Positions 28,541 through 38,285 are shown, numbered from the stretch's first letter. The stretch is DNA of 64,000 nucleotides from Wenzhouxiangella sp. AB-CW3 (GCF_014725735.1 NZ_CP061368.1:1007225-1071224), one strand, 5' to 3'. Made by a program: numbers and translations. The notes: generated by a model not told the origin, from the letters alone.

Positions 28541-29143
28541 GTGTTTACCGGAATCGTTCAGGCCCAGGGCAGGGTATCGGCCCGGGTGCAACGGGGCGGC
28601 GGCTGCCGCATGCGCATCGACTGCGCAGAGTTGCAGCCGCATCGCTGGCACGAAGGCGACAGCGTGGCCGTGGCCGGCTGCTGCCTGACAGTCCTTGATC
28701 TCGACGAGGACGGCTTCAGCGCCGACCTGTCGGCCGAGACTCTGACGCGCACCAGTCTTGGCCAGCTCCGGGAGGGCGATCCGGTCAACCTGGAGCCGGC
28801 GCTGGCTGCCGGTGATCGTCTTGGCGGTCACCTGGTCACCGGCCATGTCGACGGCCTGGCCGAGGTGGTATCCATCCAGCCGTCGGGCGAGAGCCGGATT
28901 TTCCGATTTCGCGTGCCCGGAGACCTGGCGCGTTTTGTGGCCGAGAAAGGGTCGGTCACACTCGATGGCGTCAGCCTGACCGTCAATGCGGTCGATGATG
29001 ACGCCTTCGAGGTCAATCTCATACCCCATACCCTGAAGGTCACTACCCTGGGCCGTCTGGATGCCGGGGCGGTGGTCAACCTGGAAGTCGATCTGGTCGC
29101 CCGTTACCTGGATCGGCTGGTCGAAATGCGAGGAAAAGCATGA
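28541..29143 (+). CDS. ribE: Riboflavin synthase alpha chain
   Basis: The enzyme dismutates two lumazines to riboflavin. The 200-residue product starts with GTG at 28541 ([10 protein letters not shown]) and has the two internally repeated lumazine-binding domains, each with a MFTGIV or [12 protein letters not shown]-type motif. ATGA overlap with ribBX implies coupled translation. Confidence 0.96.
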   Translation: MFTGIVQAQGRVSARVQRGGGCRMRIDCAELQPHRWHEGDSVAVAGCCLTVLDLDEDGFSADLSAETLTRTSLGQLREGDPVNLEPALAAGDRLGGHLVTGHVDGLAEVVSIQPSGESRIFRFRVPGDLARFVAEKGSVTLDGVSLTVNAVDDDAFEVNLIPHTLKVTTLGRLDAGAVVNLEVDLVARYLDRLVEMRGKA

Positions 29144-30264
29144 AGTTCGATTCGATTGAATCCATCCTGGCCGATATTCGAGACGGCAAGATGGTCGTGA
29201 TGCTCGATGACGAGGATCGTGAGAACGAAGGGGACCTGATCATGGCCGCCAGCATGGTGCGGCCCGAGGACATCAATTTCATGGCCCGCTACGGTCGCGG
29301 GCTGATCTGCCTGTCGCTCAATCGTGATCGCGCCCGGCAACTGGGTCTGCAGTTGATGGTGCGCGATACCGATCGGCACCACCGGACCAACTTCACGGTG
29401 TCCATCGAAGCTGCCGAAGGCGTGACCACCGGCATTTCGGCCTATGATCGGGCCCATACCATCCGTACGGCAGTGGCCCCCAACGCCCAGCCTGATCATC
29501 TCAACCAGCCCGGTCATGTCTTTCCGCTGGTTGCCCAGCCCGGGGGCGTCCTGGCGCGTGCCGGGCACACGGAGGCGAGCATGGACCTGGCGCTGCTGGC
29601 CGGCCTGGAGCCCGCCGGCGTACTGGTCGAGATTCTCAACGAAGACGGCACCATGGCACGCCGCCCGCAGCTTGAGAAGTTCGTTGCCGAACACGGCCTG
29701 AAGATGGGCACCGTGGCCGATCTCATCCGTTACCGGCTGGGCACCGAGCAGAGCGTGGAATGCGTGCATTCACAGACCGTTGGCACGGCGCACGGAGCTT
29801 TCGAGCTCAAGGTGTTTCGCGATCGCATCAACCGCAAGCTGCACTGGGCCCTGATGCGTGGCGAGGTGCAGCCCGATGAGCCATTCCCGGTCCGTGTCCA
29901 TGTGCCCGAGCTACTGGGCGACGTAATTGGCATCACCGATCCCGGATTCGGCATGCCGCTGGACGCCGCCCTGGCCGATATCGCCCGTCGCGGGCGCGGG
30001 CTGGCCCTGGTGCTGGGCTATGATGAGGATGACCAGTCGCGACTGGATGGCCTGCTTTCAACCAGCGGGCATGACGAACAGACAGATCAGGACAACCAGG
30101 AACACGACCTGCGCAGCTATGGCATTGCCGCTCAGATCATCGCCGAGCTGGGCATACGGCGGATGCAGGTTTTCGGAGCACCGAAGCGCCTTCATGCACT
30201 GGATGGCTTTGGGCTGGAGATCGTCGAATACGTGGTTCCGGAGGGAGAAGGGGAAAGCCAATGA
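29140..30264 (+). CDS. ribB: DHBP synthase with degenerate GTP cyclohydrolase II-like domain (RibBX)
   Basis: The N-terminal domain (about 1-200) is a complete 3,4-dihydroxy-2-butanone 4-phosphate synthase: [11 protein letters not shown] at 23-33 and [11 protein letters not shown] near 145-155. The C-terminal part (about 205-374) resembles GTP cyclohydrolase II, but the zinc cysteines of RibA are absent, so that activity is very probably lost. An insertion rich in Asp/Gln ([13 protein letters not shown]) lies near residue 310. A separate RibA must exist elsewhere. It sits between ribE and ribH with 4-bp overlaps at both ends. Confidence 0.92.
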   Translation: MKFDSIESILADIRDGKMVVMLDDEDRENEGDLIMAASMVRPEDINFMARYGRGLICLSLNRDRARQLGLQLMVRDTDRHHRTNFTVSIEAAEGVTTGISAYDRAHTIRTAVAPNAQPDHLNQPGHVFPLVAQPGGVLARAGHTEASMDLALLAGLEPAGVLVEILNEDGTMARRPQLEKFVAEHGLKMGTVADLIRYRLGTEQSVECVHSQTVGTAHGAFELKVFRDRINRKLHWALMRGEVQPDEPFPVRVHVPELLGDVIGITDPGFGMPLDAALADIARRGRGLALVLGYDEDDQSRLDGLLSTSGHDEQTDQDNQEHDLRSYGIAAQIIAELGIRRMQVFGAPKRLHALDGFGLEIVEYVVPEGEGESQ

Positions 30265-30728
30265 GTGACATATCGATCCGACCCGGTGCCGGCAACTGGC
30301 GCATCGCCATCGCTGTGGCGCAGTTCAATCCGACCATCACCGGCATGTTGCTCGAAGGTGCGCGCCAGACCTTGACGGCCGCGGGCGTGGATGATGCGCG
30401 TCTCAAGGTCTTTGATGTTCCCGGCGCCTGGGAGCTGCCGCTGGCCAGCCAGTACCTGGCCGAGAGCGGATCGTTTGACGCGGTGATTGCCATCGGCGCA
30501 GTGGTCCGTGGCGAGACCGCGCACTTTGAATTCATCAGTGCCGAATGCGCTCGTGGCCTGCAACAGGTCGCACTCGACACCGGTATCCCGGTGGCTTTCG
30601 GCGTGCTTACGCCTGAAAGCCGTTCGCAGGCGCTGGAGCGGGCCGACCCCAAACGCAAGAACAAGGGCCGGGAAGTCGCCCTGGCGGCGCTGGACATGAT
30701 CGAACTGCGCTCGGAGGCGGGCTCGTGA
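30261..30728 (+). CDS. ribH: 6,7-dimethyl-8-ribityllumazine synthase
   Basis: RibH condenses DHBP with the RibD product to give lumazine, the substrate of RibE. The 155-residue protein shows AVAQFNPTIT, the GAWELPLA motif and IGAVVRGETAHFEF, all conserved. It overlaps ribBX (ATGA) and nusB (4 bp). Confidence 0.97.
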   Translation: MSDISIRPGAGNWRIAIAVAQFNPTITGMLLEGARQTLTAAGVDDARLKVFDVPGAWELPLASQYLAESGSFDAVIAIGAVVRGETAHFEFISAECARGLQQVALDTGIPVAFGVLTPESRSQALERADPKRKNKGREVALAALDMIELRSEAGS

Positions 30729-31198
30729 GCCGACGGGAGCGCAGGAAGAAGCCGGCCGGGACCTTCGAGCCGCGCCGTCGTGCCCGGCGCCGAGCCCTGC
30801 AGGCACTGTATCAGTGGCAGCTCAATGACGACACGGCTCAGGCCATCGTCGAGCAGTTTCTGGAGGAGCAGAATTTCGAAGGCGTCGACGAGGATTATTT
30901 CGAAACCCTGGTTCGGGAAGTGGTCGAGCGTCGCGACGAGCTCGACCAGGCGCTGGCCCCGCACGTGGCCCGTGTCGATGCCAGCCTCGATCAGATGGAA
31001 CGCGTCATACTCCGCCTGGGTGCCTGTGAGTTGCTGCACCACATCGAGACGCCCTATCGCGTGATCCTCGACGAGGCCGTGGAGCTGGCGCATCGTTTTG
31101 GTGCCGAGCAGGCGCACACTTTTGTCAATGGTGTGCTCGACCGGCTGGCTGCCGATTGCCGCAAGCTCGAGCGCGACGCCGAACTGGGCAGTGGGTGA
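30725..31198 (+). CDS. nusB: Transcription antitermination factor NusB
   Basis: NusB pairs with S10 (rpsJ, in this window) at boxA RNA during rRNA transcription. The 157-residue all-helical protein starts at GTG 30725 and has the arginine-rich RRRARRRALQALYQWQ motif and the C-terminal block AHRFGAEQAHTFVNGVLDRL. ribH-nusB-thiL is a widespread arrangement. Confidence 0.96.
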   Translation: MSRRERRKKPAGTFEPRRRARRRALQALYQWQLNDDTAQAIVEQFLEEQNFEGVDEDYFETLVREVVERRDELDQALAPHVARVDASLDQMERVILRLGACELLHHIETPYRVILDEAVELAHRFGAEQAHTFVNGVLDRLAADCRKLERDAELGSG

Positions 31199-32132
31199 GT
31201 TTGACCTGATCGAACGGATTCGTCGCCGAATCCGGGCGTCTGAATCGGTGCCGGTGGGCATCGGGGACGATGCGGCTGTCATCATGCCGACGCCGGGCAG
31301 GGCGCTGGTGGCGACCACGGATGCCCTGGTGCTCGACCGTCACTTCACCGCCGCCTGGAAACCTTCGGATATCGGTCATCTGGCCATGCATGCCAACCTC
31401 AGCGACCTGGCCGCGATGGGCGCCAGGCCGCGCTGGGCCCTGCTGGCCCTGACTCTTCCGCAATGCGATCCCGACTGGCTGGATGGATTTCTCGATGGGT
31501 TCCTGGGTGCTGCCGAATCTGCCGACGTGGCACTGGTCGGCGGCAATATCTCTTCCGGGCCGCTCAATATCGCGGTCGAACTGCTGGGGGAAGTTGCTCC
31601 CGACCGCGTTGCCACGCGCCGTGGCGCATGCCCCGGCGACAGGCTGATCGTGACCGGAACCCTGGGCGATGCCGCCGCCGCACTGGCACTGGGCGATGAT
31701 GCTCCCGAAGCACTGCTGGCACGTCTGCATCGCCCCCAGGCGCGTGTCCGCGCCGGTGATGTGCTGGCCGGGCCGGCGCATGCGCTGATTGATATCTCGG
31801 ACGGCCTGCTGGCTGATCTCGGTCATCTTCTCGGCGGGCAGCTCGGTGCCGAGATTCACCTCGACCGATTGCCGACCTCTGGCGCTCTCACGGCCGCCGT
31901 GGGCGACAAACACGTGCGCTGGCCATTGCAGGCCGGTGGCGGCAACGACTACGAACTGTTGGCGGCCGTGCCGGCACACCCGGAACAGTCACTGGACCAA
32001 CTGGCCGAGGCCGCCGGTACCACGCTGACCGATATCGGTCGCATCGACGACAGCGGCAAGGTGCGCTGCCTGGATGACCGCGGCCGTGAACTTGCCGATC
32101 TGGTGCCGGGATGGGATCATTTCGCGTCATGA
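31191..32132 (+). CDS. thiL: Thiamine-monophosphate kinase
   Basis: ThiL phosphorylates thiamine monophosphate to the coenzyme. The start is GTG 31191, overlapping the nusB end by 8 bp, giving 313 residues (MGEFDLIERIRRRI); the frame is open further upstream inside nusB. The GIGDDAAVI motif near residue 24 and DISDGLLADLGHLL near 201 are the family hallmarks. Confidence 0.95.
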   Translation: MGEFDLIERIRRRIRASESVPVGIGDDAAVIMPTPGRALVATTDALVLDRHFTAAWKPSDIGHLAMHANLSDLAAMGARPRWALLALTLPQCDPDWLDGFLDGFLGAAESADVALVGGNISSGPLNIAVELLGEVAPDRVATRRGACPGDRLIVTGTLGDAAAALALGDDAPEALLARLHRPQARVRAGDVLAGPAHALIDISDGLLADLGHLLGGQLGAEIHLDRLPTSGALTAAVGDKHVRWPLQAGGGNDYELLAAVPAHPEQSLDQLAEAAGTTLTDIGRIDDSGKVRCLDDRGRELADLVPGWDHFAS

Positions 32133-32617
32133 ATCGCGCCGACACCCGCCAGATTGCCCTGGCCACGCCCACCGGCTTTCTCGCCTTCGGTTTCGGCAGC
32201 GGCCTGGCTCCGGTCGCGCCGGGAACGGCCGGCACCATTGCCTCGCTGCCGTTTGCCGCCCTGATTGTGCAACTGCCCTTCTCAGTGGCGCTCGCCGTGG
32301 TCATCGCCGGCTTTCTGATCGGCGTCCCCCTGTGCGGGATCATTGGGAAAAAACTCGGGGTGCACGATCACGGCGGCATTGTCTGGGACGAGTTTGTCGG
32401 CATGTGGCTGGTACTGCTTTTCGTGCCGTTCCACTGGGGCTGGTGGCTGGCTGCTTTTGTCCTGTTTCGCATTTTCGATGCCGCCAAGCCGTGGCCGATT
32501 CGCTGGTTTGATCGCCGCGTACACGGCGGCTTTGGTGTCATGCTCGATGATGCCCTGGCTGCCGGTTTCACCCTGCTGGTACTCGTGCCGGCAATGTATT
32601 GGCTGAGTGCCGGCTGA
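32129..32617 (+). CDS. pgpA: Phosphatidylglycerophosphatase A
   Basis: PgpA removes phosphate from phosphatidylglycerophosphate at the inner membrane. I use ATG 32129, which overlaps the thiL stop (ATGA), giving 162 residues. FGSGLAPVAPGTAGT and the acidic WDEFVGMW segment are conserved, with several hydrophobic helices. It ends the riboflavin-nusB operon and is convergent with the kinase gene 12 bp later. Confidence 0.93.
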   Translation: MNRADTRQIALATPTGFLAFGFGSGLAPVAPGTAGTIASLPFAALIVQLPFSVALAVVIAGFLIGVPLCGIIGKKLGVHDHGGIVWDEFVGMWLVLLFVPFHWGWWLAAFVLFRIFDAAKPWPIRWFDRRVHGGFGVMLDDALAAGFTLLVLVPAMYWLSAG

Positions 32618-32629
32618 CCTGCTGCTGGG

Positions 32630-35401
32630 TCAGTCGACTGCGTTCAGCATCTGGTGAAGCTCGTGCAGGCGGTCGTCGAGCTCATCGATATCATCGACAT
32701 CAATCGGTGCCAGGTAGTCTGCTCTCGCTTCCCGGGCCGCCTCGACCTGATCCAGATCCTTCAGGACACGATAGTACTCCAGCGCCTTTCTCAGCGTGGT
32801 GCCGCTTTCCGGGCCATTGCGGTCAAAGTCATGCTGCAGCGTGGCTTTCAGAAGCGGTCTGGCCTGATCGAGCCGGTCGGTCTTTCGCAGCGTACGTCCC
32901 AGCACCCAGCCGGCGTCCTGGGTCTGGTTGTGATCCCTGCCCAGTTGTTCCAGCCGCTGCTGGTAAACCGGCTCGATGATGGCTAGCGCGGCTTCCGTGT
33001 CACCCTGTCGTAGTAGGATATCGGCTTTGAACTCCTTGGCCATCAGCGTATCCAGGTGCGATTCGCCGAGCAGCAGGCGGCGCTGATCGACCACCTTGCC
33101 GATCAGGCTGCCGGCTTCATCCAGCGCGCCAGTGCCGACCAGTACACTGGTCAAATTCAGCATCGCCCGCAGGGTCAGCGGATGGCCGGGGCCCATGACC
33201 TCCGAGCGCAGGTTCACTGCTTCCTCGAGGACGGCGATGGATTCATCACGCTCGCCCAGCTGGTAGAGGGTGTTGCCTACATTGGCCATGGCCCGAAGCG
33301 TGTCGGGATGACGGCGTCCAAGATCGGTTTCCAGCAGTGCAGCTGCTTCCCGATTGGTTGCCAGCGATTCTTCCAGCCGGCCCAGGGCGCCCTGTGCGGC
33401 CGAAACATTGATCATGCTGCGCCCAATGGTGTGATTGCTGACATCGGGATGCTCGCGCAGGCCGTCGAGCTGCTTCTGAAACCAGGTCAGGGCGTTCTCG
33501 ACATCGCCGGAGCGGGCCAGTACGTAGCCCATGGTTCCGTACATGCCCAGCAAGTCCCGTTCGTCTTCGGCCCAGCCCGAAAGGGACAGATCGATATTCT
33601 CGGCAGCCAGATCAATGGCCTCTTCATTCTCGCCCCGATCAACCAGCAGCAACGCCAGGTTGGCCCGGGTTTTCAGCATCAAAGCCTGGTGTTCGTCCCG
33701 ATTCGGGTCGAGCGTATCGAGGACGTGATGGAACTGCTTCTCTGCCTGCTCGTAATCGGCGGTTCGATACAGGCCTTCGCCCAGCTGGTTGTGCGCCTTG
33801 AGTACATCGAGCGCCGCTTCATCGAGTTGCGACATACGCAGTTCGATGATGCGCTCACCCAGTTCAGGCAATGCATGGACCAGGCCGACCGCGTAGTAGA
33901 CCTGGAACACCGCTTCGAGCAGGTCGGCGCGCAGCAAGGGCTGATCGACGAAATCTCGGTCGATGGATTCAAGGGCACGCTGAAGAATGTGCTCGTCGAC
34001 CACGGTGTGCGCCAGGTCGCTGGCATTGGCAAGACCCAGAGAGCGTTCGAACTGCTCGTACTCGATGTCAGACCCGCTGCCTTCGATGCCGGCCAGGCCT
34101 TCCCTGACCTGGTCGCGCAGCACTTCAAGAATGCCGAATCCCATCGTGGTCGGGTCGATGTCTTCCAGCATGGATTGCTGGAATGCCGCGACCTGTTCCA
34201 GTTCCTGGCTTCGGGTTTGCGCGATATCGTACTGGCGCTGCGCTTCCAGCATGCCCAGCGTGGCCGCGGTAAGACCTGCGATCAGGGCCAGCAGGATGGC
34301 ACTGGCGCTGCCCAGGGCGAGTGCATGGCGGCGAACAAAGCGACGCATACGGTAACCCTGGGTCCAGGGGCGGGCCCGCACCGGTTCGCAGGCCTGGTAG
34401 CGGCCGATGTCGTCGGCAAACTCCGCCGGTGAGGCATAGCGCTTCTCGCGCTCGATGCTCAAGGCCTTGAGCACGATGGCGTCCAGGTCGCCACGTAGTG
34501 TCCGATGCAGGCGCCGGTACGGGATGGATCGCTTGCTCGCCACCTCGTCTCGCTGCTCGCCGGCGCTCGACAGCCGGTTCGAGGGCGCGGCAATGGTGCC
34601 GGTGTCGGGCAGATCGGAGAAGTGCAGCGGGCCGTCGCGGCGAAAGTGGCGATGGTCGATGGGTGGCTGATCGACCAGCAACTCGTAGAGAATCACCCCC
34701 AGGGCATAGACATCGCTGCGGGTATCGACAATGCCGTCGCCGTCGGCGAACTGTTCCGGGCTCATGTACTGGGGTGTGCCGGCAACGTCACGGATCGCGG
34801 CTGAGTCATCGTCGCGACGCGATGCCGACGCGATGCCGAAGTCGATGATCTTGGGCTGAGGCACTCCGTCGATTCGCGTGACCAGGATGTTGGCCGGCTT
34901 GAGATCACGGTGAATGATGCCGCGCTGGTGAGCATGCTGAACGCCATGACAGATGCGTACGAACAGCTCGAGGCGGTCATCGAGGGACAGACGGTGCCGT
35001 GCACAGAACTGGTCGAGCGGTTCGCCCTCGACATACTCCATGGCAAACCAGGGAAAGCCCTGGGGCGTGGTGCCGGCATCGTAGACCTGCGCAATCGCCG
35101 GGTGCTGCATCTGCGCCAGCACCTGGCGTTCGACCTCGAAGCGCGCCAGGGTTTGCTGACTGAGTACCCGCTGGCGAATTACCTTCAACGCCACGTCGCG
35201 TTCGACCGGATCGAGCTGGCGGGCGAGGAAGACACGCCCCATGCCGCCGCTGCCCAGTTCCCGAATCAGCCGGAATGAGCCGATTTCAAGTGCTTCGTCG
35301 GTCGCTGAAGGCTGATCCACGACATCATCGGATTCCACCAGGGTTTCCAGTCGTGTCGCGCCGTCGGTATCCAGCGGCCGCTTGTCGTTCGATTCGCTCA
35401 T
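32630..35401 (-). CDS. Transmembrane Ser/Thr protein kinase with TPR sensor domain
   Basis: The 923-residue protein has an acidic N-terminus, a complete Hanks-type kinase domain (glycine loop GSGGMG at 50-55, Lys73, HRDLKPAN from 164, DFG at 187-189), one membrane helix near 360-385 and a C-terminal extracytoplasmic region of tetratricopeptide repeats (for example LGRRHPDTLRAMANVGNTLY). Such kinases act as envelope-to-cytoplasm signal proteins; the target is unknown. It follows the dolP-like gene by 47 bp on the same strand, at the end of the lpoA-yraN block, an unusual place. AAGGGGA precedes the ATG. Confidence 0.9.
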   Translation of the reverse strand: MSESNDKRPLDTDGATRLETLVESDDVVDQPSATDEALEIGSFRLIRELGSGGMGRVFLARQLDPVERDVALKVIRQRVLSQQTLARFEVERQVLAQMQHPAIAQVYDAGTTPQGFPWFAMEYVEGEPLDQFCARHRLSLDDRLELFVRICHGVQHAHQRGIIHRDLKPANILVTRIDGVPQPKIIDFGIASASRRDDDSAAIRDVAGTPQYMSPEQFADGDGIVDTRSDVYALGVILYELLVDQPPIDHRHFRRDGPLHFSDLPDTGTIAAPSNRLSSAGEQRDEVASKRSIPYRRLHRTLRGDLDAIVLKALSIEREKRYASPAEFADDIGRYQACEPVRARPWTQGYRMRRFVRRHALALGSASAILLALIAGLTAATLGMLEAQRQYDIAQTRSQELEQVAAFQQSMLEDIDPTTMGFGILEVLRDQVREGLAGIEGSGSDIEYEQFERSLGLANASDLAHTVVDEHILQRALESIDRDFVDQPLLRADLLEAVFQVYYAVGLVHALPELGERIIELRMSQLDEAALDVLKAHNQLGEGLYRTADYEQAEKQFHHVLDTLDPNRDEHQALMLKTRANLALLLVDRGENEEAIDLAAENIDLSLSGWAEDERDLLGMYGTMGYVLARSGDVENALTWFQKQLDGLREHPDVSNHTIGRSMINVSAAQGALGRLEESLATNREAAALLETDLGRRHPDTLRAMANVGNTLYQLGERDESIAVLEEAVNLRSEVMGPGHPLTLRAMLNLTSVLVGTGALDEAGSLIGKVVDQRRLLLGESHLDTLMAKEFKADILLRQGDTEAALAIIEPVYQQRLEQLGRDHNQTQDAGWVLGRTLRKTDRLDQARPLLKATLQHDFDRNGPESGTTLRKALEYYRVLKDLDQVEAAREARADYLAPIDVDDIDELDDRLHELHQMLNAVD

Positions 35402-35421
35402 GTCTGTTCCCCTTTCTCTAC

Positions 35422-35437
35422 GCTGGCCCGGGCCAGC
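35422..35437. promoter_or_regulatory. 16-bp perfect palindrome between dolP-like and kinase genes
   Basis: GCTGGCCCGGGCCAGC is its own reverse complement and lies about 20 bp before the kinase start. A second small palindrome, GCCTG-A-A-T-CAGGC, adjoins it at 35436-35448. As RNA this could form a stem limiting read-through or ribosome access; as DNA it could be an operator. No T run follows in the reading direction. Confidence 0.35.
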
Positions 35438-35448
35438 CTGAATCAGGC

Positions 35449-36042
35449 TCAGCCGGACTCAAGATACTCGAACGCCGTTACCACCCGTTCCACGCCACGG
35501 ACCGTGCGCGCCTGCTCGACGGCTGCCTCGGCTTCTTCATTGCTGACCAGGCCCATCAAGTAAACGATATTGCGTGCGGAGATCACCTTGACCCGGGTGG
35601 GATCGAAGCCCTGGATGTCGCGCACCCTTGCCAGGCTGGTATTGACCTTGCTCGAAATCCATCGGTCGGTGCTGGACTGCCCCATTCCGGCGCGCTCGGT
35701 GACGGCCAGTTCGTTGATCACACGCCGGACCCCGTCGACATCCTCGGTCACTTCGGTGGCCAGATCGACCGCTTGTTGGTCCGGCACCTCGCCGGCCAGC
35801 AGCACCCAGCCGTTGTAGGCGAGTATGCGCAGGCGAGTCGATTCACCGGCCATGGCTTCGTGACGGTGCAGGGCATCGCTGACCCGGATCCGCAACACGC
35901 GGTCGTCGACAACCGTACCGAAGCTGCGCCGGTCGTGTACCGCCATGCCGGTGGCCGCGGCACCGCCAACAACCAGTGCCGCACAAGCGCTCAGCATGGA
36001 CAGCACCAGCAGCGCGATGACGCATCGAATCAGCTTGTTCAT
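35449..36042 (-). CDS. dolP: BON-domain outer-membrane lipoprotein, DolP (YraP)-like
   Basis: The 197-residue protein has a lipoprotein signal with lipobox LSAC (Cys near residue 20) and two BON domains (about 45-115 and 120-190). DolP supports outer-membrane integrity and BAM activity in E. coli. AAGGTGA precedes the ATG. Its place after lpoA and yraN matches E. coli lpoA-yraN-diaA-yraP, except that diaA is absent here. The symbol is given by domain and synteny. Confidence 0.85.
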   Translation of the reverse strand: MNKLIRCVIALLVLSMLSACAALVVGGAAATGMAVHDRRSFGTVVDDRVLRIRVSDALHRHEAMAGESTRLRILAYNGWVLLAGEVPDQQAVDLATEVTEDVDGVRRVINELAVTERAGMGQSSTDRWISSKVNTSLARVRDIQGFDPTRVKVISARNIVYLMGLVSNEEAEAAVEQARTVRGVERVVTAFEYLESG

Positions 36043-36065
36043 GATTTCACCTTGGGAGTTCGTCG

Positions 36066-36437
36066 TTATTCGTCGGCTTCGAAAGCATCGCGGATCCAGC
36101 GCAAGCCCTGCTCCTCCGAATCAATGCCTATGACATCGAAGCGGCAGGCATGTTCGGACCATTCCGGATGACACATCAGAAAGTGCCGGGCGGCATTGAC
36201 CAGGCGTTGCTGCTTGTGGACATCGACACTGTCGGCACTGTCGACCCGGGCGCCGGGGCCACGCAGGCGTACCTCGACGAAGCTCAGCACATGGCAGTCA
36301 CTGTCCTGACAGTCGAGCATGACCAGGTCGATCTCGCCGGCGCGACAGCGATAGTTGCGCTGGATGGTTTCCAGGCCCTGGCCATGCAGCCATTGTTCGG
36401 CTTGTCGTTCGCCGAATTCGCCTCGCGTCGATGCCAT
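36066..36437 (-). CDS. yraN: YraN family (UPF0102) protein
   Basis: The 123-residue protein has the endonuclease-like fold signature EQWLHGQGLETIQRNYRC followed by GEIDLVMLD (residues near 35-45), typical of UPF0102 proteins, which resemble Holliday-junction resolvase-type nucleases; the function is unproven. It starts three bases after the lpoA stop. Confidence 0.92.
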   Translation of the reverse strand: MASTRGEFGERQAEQWLHGQGLETIQRNYRCRAGEIDLVMLDCQDSDCHVLSFVEVRLRGPGARVDSADSVDVHKQQRLVNAARHFLMCHPEWSEHACRFDVIGIDSEEQGLRWIRDAFEADE

Positions 36438-36440
36438 GGG

Positions 36441-38285
36441 TCAGTGCGGCAGCCCGCGGCCGTTTTCCAGCTTGATGAAGGGGAGGTCGCGGACCACGAC
36501 CTGGCCTTCGGGCAGGGAAAGACGACCCGTCATTCCCGGCAGGTAGAGCTGCGGATCGCTTCGCATGAGCACCAGCCAGGGCACCAGCGACATGGCGTCC
36601 CGGCCCAGCGCGTGCAGCCGTGACAAGGTTGCGCTGCCCAGGTGGGCATGGTGTCGCTCGGCCTGGATGCGATGTCTTCCGGCCGCGGTGTGATCCAGAA
36701 ACCATGGTGCGATCGGCACGATGACGCCGTCCAGGTCACGGTCGCGTCCCGGGTCCGGCGCCCCGGCTATGATCTGCGAGGTCGCCATCAGCGGCACGTC
36801 GCCGGCATCAAAAAAACGCAATTGCGGCGGCATCAGGCGCCCGTCGTCGGCGCGTGCCGCCAGAAAGATCATGTCCAGGTCGGTGCGACGCTGGGGTTCG
36901 CTCTCGATCGACTCACCGATGAGCCTCTGCAGTCGTCGTGCGCGTTCCTCCGATGCGTCAATGCGCATCACTTCGCGCAGCAGGTGGGAATGGTCGGTGC
37001 TTGCCGCATCGTAGATCCGGTTCTCCAGCACGCGGCCTCCGCCAAGCTCGAAGTTGTCGGCGAACGTGCCTGCAACCCGCTCGCCCCAGCTGGTGTACTG
37101 GGCCAGCACCACGGCCCGCTGGTGGCCATCGACCAGGGCGCGGGCGGCGGCCAGCTCGGCCTCTTCTTCCGGAGGCAGCGCCAGCGCCGTCATCCCGGGC
37201 GCCTGCTCCAGTGCTGTCGACTCGTCGGGGAGGTTGAGCAGCAGCGTCGGCAGCATGTCGGCATCGGGAAGCTCGAGCAAGGCATTGACCTGGTTGCGGT
37301 CGAGCGGCCCGATCAGCAGGTCTGCTCCCTGTTCGCGGGCATCGAACCAGGTGGCGACCATGTCGTCGGCATTGCCGCCGACATAGTGGAAATGCAGCTC
37401 CGGGCGATGGTCCGGGGGTGTTTCCAGCCAGGCTGATACCAACCCGTCGCGCAGTGCATTGCCGGGTCGATACAGCGGTGTTTCCGGGGCAGGCAGGGCA
37501 ACATGGACCCGAGCAGGGCGCGGGTGCGACTGACGCCAGGCCGCCAGCCAGACCAGTGCCTCGTCAGCGCTGTAGCCCGCCTGGGGGTGGCGCGCCTGCC
37601 AGGCTTCCAGGGCCGGCCGCAGGGCAGGCTGGTCGAGCAGGTGCTCACGGGCACTCAGCACCAGATCCAGCCAGGGCAGCAATTCGCTGCGGTGGCCATA
37701 CTGGTAAACAATGCCTTCCAGCGCTTCCAGCGGGTATTCGATCAATAGCGCCAGCGCCAGTTCAGGTTCGAAGTCATCCTCGGCAATGGCGGACTCCAGC
37801 GCTGCGAGCGCCTGCCGTGCGGGTTGATCTTCCAGCATCTCGAGCCGGTCCTCGAGTGCCTGGTGGCGCTCGACCAACCCTCCGGGCAGATCTTCTGCGG
37901 CATGCGAGAGCAACCACCCGGCCATGCCCAGATCGCCACGCAGCATGGCCAGCTCGGCACGCGCCAGTTCGAAGCGTGCCTCGAAAGCACGGTCGGCCGC
38001 ATCGGGGCTGACGACGCCGAGAACATCTTCGGCTTCATTCAGTTCGCCCGCTTCGAGCAGTGCTTCGGCGGCATGCAGGCGAAAACGATTGGCTCGCTCG
38101 GGATGGTGTTCGGCAAGTTCCAGCCAGGTCTGAGCGGCATCGATGTATTCGCCCCGGGCCTGAAGTTCAGCGGCTTCGGCCTGGCGGTCGTCGACGGGAT
38201 CGGGGCGAACGTCCGGCCCCGGCGGCGCGCAGGCGACGAGCAGTAGGAGCGGTACGGAGATGATCAAGGCATACAGACGGTTCAT
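36441..38285 (-). CDS. lpoA: Penicillin-binding protein activator LpoA (LppC-like lipoprotein)
   Basis: LpoA is an outer-membrane lipoprotein that stimulates PBP1a peptidoglycan synthesis. From ATG 38285 the 614-residue protein has a lipoprotein signal (lipobox LLVAC, Cys near 19), a helical TPR-like N-terminal domain (about 40-260) and a C-terminal periplasmic-binding-protein-like domain (VHVALPAPETPLYRPGNALRDG onward in part). An ATG three codons earlier (38294) is an alternative. It leads the minus-strand block with yraN and the dolP-like gene, and is divergent from rsmI. Confidence 0.88.
   Translation of the reverse strand: MNRLYALIISVPLLLLVACAPPGPDVRPDPVDDRQAEAAELQARGEYIDAAQTWLELAEHHPERANRFRLHAAEALLEAGELNEAEDVLGVVSPDAADRAFEARFELARAELAMLRGDLGMAGWLLSHAAEDLPGGLVERHQALEDRLEMLEDQPARQALAALESAIAEDDFEPELALALLIEYPLEALEGIVYQYGHRSELLPWLDLVLSAREHLLDQPALRPALEAWQARHPQAGYSADEALVWLAAWRQSHPRPARVHVALPAPETPLYRPGNALRDGLVSAWLETPPDHRPELHFHYVGGNADDMVATWFDAREQGADLLIGPLDRNQVNALLELPDADMLPTLLLNLPDESTALEQAPGMTALALPPEEEAELAAARALVDGHQRAVVLAQYTSWGERVAGTFADNFELGGGRVLENRIYDAASTDHSHLLREVMRIDASEERARRLQRLIGESIESEPQRRTDLDMIFLAARADDGRLMPPQLRFFDAGDVPLMATSQIIAGAPDPGRDRDLDGVIVPIAPWFLDHTAAGRHRIQAERHHAHLGSATLSRLHALGRDAMSLVPWLVLMRSDPQLYLPGMTGRLSLPEGQVVVRDLPFIKLENGRGLPH

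Noticed and set aside
28286-29029. - strand frames opposite the riboflavin genes
   Set aside because: Shadows of well-supported + strand genes without ribosome-binding sites.
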